A stretch of 64,000 nt of DNA from Glutinoglossum americanum (lineage: Eukaryota > Ascomycota > Geoglossomycetes > Geoglossales > Geoglossaceae), in NCBI GenBank assembly GCA_020080175.1, contig JAGHQL010000045.1, positions 1 to 64,000 on the forward strand. The letters are read 5' to 3'. Each line of letters starts with the position of its first letter. The stretch's first letter is position 1. Below are positions 57,075-64,000 of this stretch, piece after piece. A program made the position numbers and the translations under genes. A model generated the notes under the pieces. It saw only the letters and a list, made by a program, of their open reading frames with translations. It did no database searches and was not told the DNA's origin.

Positions 57075-58631
57075 ATGGGCGATCATGTAAAGCTCCCGGG
57101 CAATGTGGGGAGCAGTTCTGGCCTCGACGCCTATCGGGATGCTCGAGCCATCGTCCGGCTCGTCCAATGCCAACAATGTTCATATCCTCTCAAGCTGCCG
57201 ATGACGCTGCCATGCGGGAATTCGCTATGTCGCAAATGTCTACCCAAACCACACGTTAGAGAAAACATTTCGTATCCGAACAAGCCGGAGCGGCAGCAAG
57301 GCTTTGTGTGTCCCTTTGTGGAATGTAGGAAGGAACACTCGTTAGGGGATTTTAGCTTGGATGTCACCCTCACTAAGGTCATGGACGTCGTTGGGAACGA
57401 GACGTCACACTACCGATCGCTTGCGAATGACAGCCTGACGCTGGTAGAGGAAAAGAAGGTAGGCTGGAGTCATGGCCAGAACTCTTGGTCGGAATATGGG
57501 AAGCCTAGGTCGAGAATTTTGAATGGTGGACGGCTCTTGACAACGTATACTCTTGCGGAGATGGGTGAATTGGAACATGATGCGGATACCACGTACCAAA
57601 CTATGTCCGATACAGGAGATGACTACCGCAGTCTAGATGTTACTATGCTTGAGAGCCTGAGGGAGTCAACCCGGAGTGAACTAGATTGCCAGGTATGCTA
57701 TGCGTTGATGCTAGATCCATTGACCACATCCTGCGGACATACGTTCTGTCGGAAATGCCTTGTGAGGGTGTTGGATCATTGCAACAACTGTCCGATATGC
57801 CGTCGAACACTAACGGTGGCACCGTCGCTGTCTCTCGAATCGAGCAACAAACGTCTGACCGAAATCCTCATTGGTTTATGTCCAGACTTACTTGCCGTGA
57901 GAGCAGAACATGCGTCTAGAGAAGACAGAAGCACCGTCGGTGAATTGGACACACCGCTATTTATCTGTACGCTCTCATATCCGGCCATGCCAACTTTTCT
58001 GCACATCTTCGAAGCTCGATACCGACTCATGATCCGCCGTGCCGTGGAAAGCGGCTCAAGGAAGTTCGGCATGCTCATGTACAACCGATCCGGCGAGCCG
58101 CAAGGCGACCTAGGCACCACCCAATTCATGCAATACGGTACACTCTTGCGTATCGAAAATATCCAGACGCTCCCTGACGGTCGCAGCCTCATCGAAACCA
58201 TCGGCATCTCACGCTTCAAGGTCAAAGCTTGGTCCATGCTAGACGGTTACACAATCGGCAGCATCTCCCGCATCGACGACGTCTCCCTCGCCGAAGAAGA
58301 GCGCCTTGAAGCTTTCGAAATAACTGCTGCGACCCCAACATCCACCGACCCAATCGGCCAACAGCTCGACCGCCTCTCTACCCGCGCCCTCCTGCAGATT
58401 GGCATAAGCTACGTGAATCGAATGCGTGCCAGTTCAGCTCCTTGGCTGCACGAGCGCATCTTGACAGCATACGGTGCACCGCCGGAGGACCCTGCGCTGT
58501 TCCCGTACTGGTTCGCGAGCGTGCTGCCGATTGCGGACGAGGAGAAGTATCGGCTGTTGCCGACGATGAGCGTCAGGGAGCGGTTGAAGATCACGGCGAG
58601 GTGGATTAGGAGATTTGACCAGAGATGGTGA
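57075..58631 (+). CDS. crgA: RING finger and LON-substrate-binding domain protein (CrgA/LONRF-like)
   Basis: Single exon from the first in-frame ATG (57075, MGDHVKLPGN), about 518 aa, ending RFDQRW. The first RING-like module is partial (CQQCSYPLKLPMTLPCGNSL, CRKCL). A complete C3HC4 RING follows (CQVCYALMLDPLTTSCGHTF, CRKCLVRVLDHC, CPICR). The LON N-terminal domain is PLFICTLSYPAMPTFLHIFE, ARYRLMIRRAVESGSRKFGM and onward. The architecture is that of fungal CrgA and animal LONRF proteins, presumed E3 ubiquitin ligases. Fungal entries are often misnamed ATP-dependent protease, but there is no ATPase or protease domain. An alternative ending exists. A GTGAGT donor at 58628 spliced to CCGCAG at 58809 replaces the stop with PSPSSCTVI (stop 58838-58840). 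An upstream exon cannot be excluded. Confidence 0.88.
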   Translation: MGDHVKLPGNVGSSSGLDAYRDARAIVRLVQCQQCSYPLKLPMTLPCGNSLCRKCLPKPHVRENISYPNKPERQQGFVCPFVECRKEHSLGDFSLDVTLTKVMDVVGNETSHYRSLANDSLTLVEEKKVGWSHGQNSWSEYGKPRSRILNGGRLLTTYTLAEMGELEHDADTTYQTMSDTGDDYRSLDVTMLESLRESTRSELDCQVCYALMLDPLTTSCGHTFCRKCLVRVLDHCNNCPICRRTLTVAPSLSLESSNKRLTEILIGLCPDLLAVRAEHASREDRSTVGELDTPLFICTLSYPAMPTFLHIFEARYRLMIRRAVESGSRKFGMLMYNRSGEPQGDLGTTQFMQYGTLLRIENIQTLPDGRSLIETIGISRFKVKAWSMLDGYTIGSISRIDDVSLAEEERLEAFEITAATPTSTDPIGQQLDRLSTRALLQIGISYVNRMRASSAPWLHERILTAYGAPPEDPALFPYWFASVLPIADEEKYRLLPTMSVRERLKITARWIRRFDQRW

Positions 58632-59817
58632 GTGCCAACTTCCATCCCTTTTCGGGGTAGTTTCTTTTGCCCTCTAGTTTCGTATATACTTTTTATTCCC
58701 TAAAAATTTACATCCTGTGAATTGGTGAGGGAAAAACACTTTCTGGTTGCTTTTCTGCCTCAACCCTCTCCCATCTATACTAATGAATTATCTTCATCAC
58801 TTTCCGCAGGCCATCCCCGAGTTCTTGTACAGTCATATGATCTTGACCTTGACGCTGAGATCCTCATTTATTGTTTTCCGCTACAGAAAAAAAAAATCCC
58901 CCTAACTTCGACACCTCTTGTCCGCTACCCTACCCACCTCCGCGTACGCCAATATCCTCCATCGGAGCCCGAGTTCGATGGGTGGGTTTGTTTTCTCTTT
59001 TTCGTCTTTATCGAGGACACATTATTTTGCGGGGAAAAAGTTATTCACTCTTCAATATCAAGCATCCACCATCCATCCCATGGCGAAGGCCAAAAAACTT
59101 TTTGGTCTAGCCCCCTTACCCATGTTCATGTGTTCTTCTTGTATGTAGCCCCCTTTATTTGGTCCTCACACCATCGTCATCGTCACCATCAAGTAATACA
59201 TCCCCAAGGAGATAAATATATGCATTTTCGATTTCCGGATATTTTTTCAGCTACATATATGGGATGGACTGGGCAGTTTTAGTTAGAGAGATAAAATTAA
59301 AAGGGGGCACTGTATTTGGATGGATGGATGGGTGGAAGTGGGCCGGATGGGAGAGATGGGTCTAGGGTCCGGGAAAACAGTACGGTTACACGTTTATGTG
59401 TATGTTAGGTTTTTACACGTGTGCAATCTCCTTTTCTCTGTATCTAGTGGTGTATAAGTAGATATGAATTACTTCTGTTGATATATATATGTTTTTATTT
59501 CTCGTCAGGGTGTTTCGTCTCCTAGTATCCTTCGTGGGCCTTCTAAGAGTTTTGTGAGATATGCCACTAACTACTAACTCTCTTCCCCTACTAGGGAGAA
59601 GAAAACTAAAAGCCGATATACGCGCACCCACACACTACCTCATACTTTCAAACTACACCCCCAAAAAAGAAGGCAAAGACGAGAGAAGACGCATGCATAT
59701 GTAATATGTGTAATGCATATGAATACGTTTGGAAGTTGTGGCTGGCACAGCTACGTGTATGCAATTGCTCCACTGGGATTTCTACAATAACCCTTGATGC
59801 CCACTCCCTCTACCCCC
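58632..59817. other. intergenic, convergent 3' flanks
   Basis: 1.2 kb between the RING-LON gene and CDK11, which converge. AT-rich, with TATATATATG, GATG tandem (about 59318-59330) and several short frames without domains. A possible 31-nt last exon of the RING-LON gene lies at 58810-58840. Confidence 0.5.
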
Positions 59818-61443
59818 CTAAATCAACTTCAGCTGAAATCCACCCCCCTTCTCCTCCAAATCCCTCCCCGCAAAAATCCCACTAAAATCTACCACGCCCG
59901 CCCCGCCACTCTCACCCAGTCCTGGGGCCTCCCCTCTCCTCGGAGCACTCGGCGACACGAGTCTCCTCCTCTTCTCCTGGCCGGCTTTGGAGGGAAATGT
60001 CGGGAACATGGCGGTGGATTTTGGTTTGGGATCTTCGCGGAAGTAGGGGTGTGCGAGAACTTGGGCGGCGGTTGGGCGGTCGGCGGGGTTTAGGGAGAGG
60101 AGGGAGGTTAGGAGGGAGGTTCCAGAGGTGGTGAGGAAGGGGAATTTGGAACGGATTACGGAGCCGATGCTAGAGGGGATTAGCTGGTGAGGTCATTTTT
60201 TGGGAATTGGTGGAGATTTTTACTTTTGTTGGTTACGGGGGAGGCGGAGGGACCTAGAATTTGGAAGGCGTCTGAAGCCTGGCCAGTTTTCTTCAGTGGG
60301 GATGCCACAGAGTTCGAATATCTGATTCAATTTCTGGCTTAGCAGGTGGTCCAACGTAGCTAAATGAGAAAGACTTAAAATAAATCTGAATATAGAGGTA
60401 AGTACCTTTGATAGTTGATCCACCTCGTTCTTCCCCTGCAATAGCGGCTCTTTGGTGACTAGCTCCCCGAATATACACCCAATGCTCCACATATCGACTT
60501 CCCTCCCATACGTCTCCGCACCTAACAGCAATTCCGGCGCACGATACCATAGCGTGACGACCAACTGGGTCATCTTTGGCGGAGGGTCGCCAAAATATCT
60601 CGCCATGCCAAAGTCAGCAACCTTCATTTGGCCACGATTGTTCATGAGGAGGTTGGACGTCTTGAGGTCGCGGTGGAGGATCCAGTTGCTGTGGAGGTGT
60701 TCTGTGGCGGAGACGAGCTGGAGGAGGAGGGTCTTTATCTCTGAGGGGAGGAATGGTTCGGGCATGTCTTCTTGGAGGGTCTTGAGATCGTGTTCAAGGA
60801 AGTCCATTACCAGGAAGACACTGAAAGGGAGAACTTTGATTAGCCAATTCCGTCCCTCTGACCGCACAGAACTTGAGTTCTAGTAAGGCAAAGGAACTAA
60901 GCAAACTCACTCCTCGCTCCTATCTCCCATAACCACTTCCCTTAAATTCACAATATTAGGATGTCTCGACTCCATCAACGTCTGTATTTCCCTCAATCCC
61001 GTAACAGGAAACCCATCATTCGCATTATCCATCTTCAGCTTCTTGAGAGCCACTATCTCCCCTGTGGCTGCCTCCTTGGCTCGAGACACCCACCCGTAGG
61101 AGCCTTCTTCGATGTGGTTGAGCCGCTCGAAGTTGTCGACATGACGGCAGGGTCCCCATGAGGGTGCGGGGAACCGGAGAAGCTTGGCGGGCGGGAGGGG
61201 CTTGAGATCTGAGGCGGGAGATGCAGAGAGCTTTCTTCGTTTTGCGGGGGGGACGTGGGTGCCATTGTCGTCTTGTTTGGTAGCTGATGCTGCCTCTTGT
61301 TCGCGACGCTCTTGAGCTTCCTCCAACCTTCGTTGTCTCTCAGCCTTTACCCTCTTCCTCTCTTCCTTCTCACGGCGCCTCTGGGCTTCGGCCGCTGCGT
61401 CCTCTTCATCGTCTGCCCAGCGTGATTTAATCTGACTCGCCAT
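59818..61443 (-). CDS. cdk11: cyclin-dependent kinase, CDK11 (PITSLRE-like)
   Basis: Exons 61443-60911, 60820-60406, 60321-60224 and 60169-59818, 465 aa, with introns of 90, 84 and 54 nt. The N-terminus (aa 1-90) is a charged Arg/Glu helix (RRREKEERKRVKAERQRRLE) typical of CDK11. The kinase domain begins FERLNHIEEGSYGWVSRAKE (Gly-rich loop), with VALKKLK (catalytic Lys), a PVTGLREIQTL C-helix in place of PSTAIRE, HRDLKTSNLL, VADFGMARYF and a T-loop ending TLWYRAPELL. The third join gives SLRLPRNQQN-IGSVIRSKF, which fits the family. The C-terminal extension is Pro/Arg-rich. In S. pombe Cdk11 acts with cyclin L on Mediator and RNA polymerase II transcription. It is divergent from the NDUFAF7 gene. 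Confidence 0.93.
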
Positions 61444-61583
61444 GTCGCATCGGTGCTTGGATGCTGGTCTAGGGTTCGTTGGTTTTCCGAGAACTCCAAC
61501 AACACAAACCAACTTTCTCACTAATGCCACTAATTGTTTCACTTCGGGACCCTCTCCCGTAAATAAGTTGAAATACCTCAAAG
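61444..61583. promoter_or_regulatory. compact bidirectional promoter of CDK11 and NDUFAF7 genes
   Basis: Only 140 bp lie between the two start codons, so promoters and both leaders overlap. No TATA box. It contains CCAACAACACAAACCAAC and a short T/C-rich stretch. Spacing is shown by the sequence; shared regulation is inferred. Confidence 0.55.
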
Positions 61584-63242
61584 ATGAGGCGTAGATTATG
61601 GATCCCTGTGCAATTCTGCACAAGACCTGCGCGACTGGGGAAGTGTGGGTTTAGACGGGGAAGCTATGGCAGCTTCAGATATTCATCTACGGAAGCTCGC
61701 CAATGGTCGACTCCATTGGCACGTAACCTCGCTGAGGCCATAAAGGTATGTCAATGAAGTCTAAAGCTATAGGGAATCCTTCATGCTGATATATTCTAAA
61801 GACTACAGGCCCAATTCCTCTAGCATCGTATATGCGGCAGTGCCTAACTTCACCTCACGGCGGATACTATACATCTTCACAAGATGGTCATGACCAATTC
61901 GGGCGCAAAGGGGACTTCATCACCTCCCCCGAGATATCGCAGATATTCGGAGAACTTATAGGCGTATGGATAGTCGCCGAGTGGATGGCACAGGGCCAGA
62001 AAAGTAGAGGCGTGGAGTTGATCGAAGTAGGACCCGGCAGAGGTACACTGATGGATGATGTATTAAGGGTACAGAGCCCTCTCACTAATGCTCTTAATTT
62101 ACGCAATTGCTAATCCACCGCGGGAATAGACGATGAGAAATTTCAAACCCCTAGCATCATCCATCGAAACTATATATATGGTAGAGGCTAGTTCCTCCTT
62201 GCGAGAAGCACAGGAGCGACTTCTCTGCGGGGACACATCTGTGGGAGAGGATAAGGAAGGCTTTAAGAGCACAAGCAAAACTCTAGGTGTACCAATGGTA
62301 TGGGCCGAAGATATCCGTTTTGTTCCAAAAGGTAAGCTCTCAAAACCAAACCGCATGGCAACCGCCAACATCAAAACTCACTCCAACTTCTTCAAAGATC
62401 CCTCAAAATCCCCCTTCATCATCGCCCACGAATTCTTCGACGCCCTCCCCATCCATGCCTTCCAATCCGTCCCTCCCTCGCAGCCGACCCTAATTACATC
62501 CACAACCATCCCCCCACCCCGTACCTCAACCACCCCGCAATGGCGAGAACTCCTCGTCACACCCACCCCTCTAAATTCCACTCACACAACCCTCTCCACA
62601 CCCCGCTCACAGCGCCATACCGGCGCTCCCCCGGAATTCCAACTCTCCCTTGCCAAAGCATCAACCCCCCACAGCCTCCTCCTCCCAGAAACATCACAAC
62701 GCTACAAGGCGCTAAAATCTCGCCCTGGCGCAACTATCGAGATATGTCCGGAAGGCCAATCATACGCCTCAGAGTTCGCCCGGCGTATTGGCGGCGATGC
62801 CGGGAAGTCGGCGTCAGGCGCAGCGCTAATTCTCGATTACGGCCCCGCGTCAACTATTCCCGTGAACTCTCTCCGGGGGATCCGTGCCCACAAGACAGTT
62901 TCACCATTCTCATATCCTGGCCTCGTGGACCTTTCCGCAGATGTGGACTTCACCGCTCTCGCGGAAGCCGCCTTGAGCGCTAGTTCTACGGTGGAGGTAC
63001 ATGGTCCTATCGAGCAAGGGTCGTTCCTGCAGGCCATGGGGATCCGGGAGAGGGCAGAGCAGTTACTTATGGGTGTGCAGAAGGGGGATGATGAGAAGAA
63101 GGAGAGGCTCGAAGGGGGCTGGAGGAGGCTAGTTGAACGTGGAGTTGGAGGGATGGGTAAGGTGTATAAGGCTATGGCCATTGTACCGTTGAGTGGTGGG
63201 AAGAAAAGACCGGTGGGATTCGGTGGTGATGTAGAAGTGTGA
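61584..63242 (+). CDS. NDUFAF7: mitochondrial NDUFAF7/MidA-type protein arginine methyltransferase
   Basis: Exons 61584-61745, 61802-62068, 62130-62331 and 62398-63242, 491 aa. The start MRRRLWIPVQFCTRPARLGK is Arg-rich without acidic residues, a typical mitochondrial presequence. Then come PLARNLAEAIKTTGPIPLAS, the family block YYTSSQDGHDQFGRKGDFIT and SPEISQIFGELIGVW. The SAM-binding motif is VELIEVGPGRGTLMDDVLR. FIIAHEFFDALPIHAFQ is the next hallmark. Intron 3 (62332-62397, GTAAGC...TCAAAG) is 66 nt, free of stops and in frame, so retention would insert 22 residues just before PSKSPFIIAHEFF. I remove it because the splice restores the spacing usual in the family. NDUFAF7 dimethylates NDUFS2 (Arg85 in humans) during complex I assembly. 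Confidence 0.92.
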
Positions 63243-63624
63243 TATCAACAGTCAGACTTTAGGTGTAAATACATCTGTAATACTAGATAGACTATGTAAA
63301 ACACCTATCAGTTACCCGTAGCAACTATTAACTCGCGGTGAGCGTCGGCCCAACTACGGCAATAGCGAGATGTAGCGCTAGCCTTCTGTGGCCGAAGGGA
63401 AAATACCAACTTCCTAGGTAGAACCTAAGGAGGTAATAATAGTACATTTGATTTAACCATCCCTAGACCCAAAAGTTAAAATAATAGAATACAAAGAGAA
63501 ACTAATATACAGCTCGAATATGCCTAACTATATGTAAGACCAAATGTTGAATATCTTGACGTAATCAAACCATCGACACGTCTACAATCAGTAATTCCCC
63601 CACGATATTGATACTTTTGGCTCC
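63243..63624. other. intergenic, convergent 3' flanks
   Basis: 382 bp, AT-rich, between the NDUFAF7 stop and the CAP10-type gene stop on the other strand. Nothing else seen. Confidence 0.5.
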
Positions 63625-64000
63625 CTACATTGAAAATGCCAAGTCCCCGACAAAGCCTAGCATCTCTCGCCGGTCATCCACCACGCGGGCATACTCGAGA
63701 AGTAGTCTTAGCGTGTATACTTGCATGTCTTCACGCCGCAAGACCTTGCGGGCCCATTCCTGCCCATTTACGGCAATCTCCCTAGCTACGTTATCATGTG
63801 GGGCCATGGCGTCGAGATTAGAGTCATCACAGCTGGTGTTGTGATAGCCTAAGAAGTACTCCATAATGCCATAGAGGTCGACATATCGGTTGTCCATTGG
63901 GACGAAATGCTTCCAGGCGGTTAGCCTCGAGTCATGCCACTCGCGAAATAGAGTCGCCTTAATTGGTAGCGAGTTGGACATTAGGAAAGCCCGGTATCGC
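63625..64000 (-). CDS. CAP10/KTEL-type glycosyltransferase, C-terminal end only
   Basis: An open frame of about 125 codons enters from the right edge and stops at 63625. It reads RYRAFLMSNSLPIKATLFRE, WHDSRLTAWKHFVPMDNRYV, DLYGIMEYFLGYH and EWARKVLRREDMQVYTLRLL. This is the conserved end of the CAP10 family (fungal capsule protein 10, beta-1,2-xylosyltransferase; related to animal POGLUT). Such enzymes work in the secretory pathway on glycans or glycoproteins. The N-terminal signal anchor and most of the catalytic domain lie outside the window, so activity cannot be judged. Confidence 0.9.
   Translation of the reverse strand, partial: RYRAFLMSNSLPIKATLFREWHDSRLTAWKHFVPMDNRYVDLYGIMEYFLGYHNTSCDDSNLDAMAPHDNVAREIAVNGQEWARKVLRREDMQVYTLRLLLEYARVVDDRREMLGFVGDLAFSM

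Overview
The window looks like nuclear DNA of a filamentous ascomycete (Pezizomycotina). Genes are interrupted by many 45-90 nt introns with GT-AG ends and CTRAY-type branch sites. They encode typical eukaryotic and fungus-specific proteins, such as TOR, RICTOR, Trf4, glucosidase II beta, CDK11, a HeLo-domain protein and a CAP10-type glycosyltransferase. Genus and species cannot be fixed from the sequence. Exon-intron models were built by hand from splice consensus and remembered family conservation. They are not supported by transcripts or searches.

Layout. 1-1276 (-): HeLo-domain gene cut by the left edge. 2.6-4.95 kb (-): BTB-like fungal protein. 6.6-10.6 kb (-): 1338-aa disordered fungal protein. 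10.6-14.4 kb: no supported gene. 14.4-17.5 kb (-): glucosidase II beta subunit, then Rtf2. 18.4-21.5 kb (+): Trf4-type poly(A) polymerase, divergent from Rtf2. 22.8-23.5 kb (-): small signal-peptide/TM protein in four exons. 23.6-26.8 kb: decayed accessory patch with a long hairpin, a broken trypsin-like protease and broken ORFs of unknown family. 26.8-29.7 kb: CX2CX6HX2H protein (-) and DAHP synthase (+), divergent. 30.0-32.4 kb (+): small Cys/His protein and a TMEM135-like membrane protein. 33.4-35.1 kb (-): fungal tail-anchored protein. 35.1-42.4 kb: mostly gene-free, with a decayed ankyrin-type repeat gene at 39.3-41.3 kb. 42.4-50.1 kb (-): complete TOR kinase, nine exons, 2408 aa. 50.6-55.4 kb (+): RICTOR/Ste20/Tsc11 homologue, fifteen exons, 1335 aa. 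57.1-58.6 kb (+): RING-LON protein (CrgA-like). 59.8-61.4 kb (-): CDK11-type kinase. 61.6-63.2 kb (+): mitochondrial NDUFAF7/MidA methyltransferase. 63.6-64.0 kb (-): end of a CAP10-type glycosyltransferase.

The main systems point is the TOR-RICTOR pair. The TOR kinase and the scaffold that defines TORC2 start 526 bp apart on opposite strands, so they may share a promoter. Within RICTOR there is a probable GC-AG intron of 54 nt that keeps the reading frame if retained. A perfect 24-bp palindrome also lies across one of its 3' splice sites. CDK11 and NDUFAF7 form a tighter head-to-head pair, with 140 bp between start codons. I see no transposon with recognisable coding parts, no CRISPR array and no tRNA or rRNA gene that I can defend.
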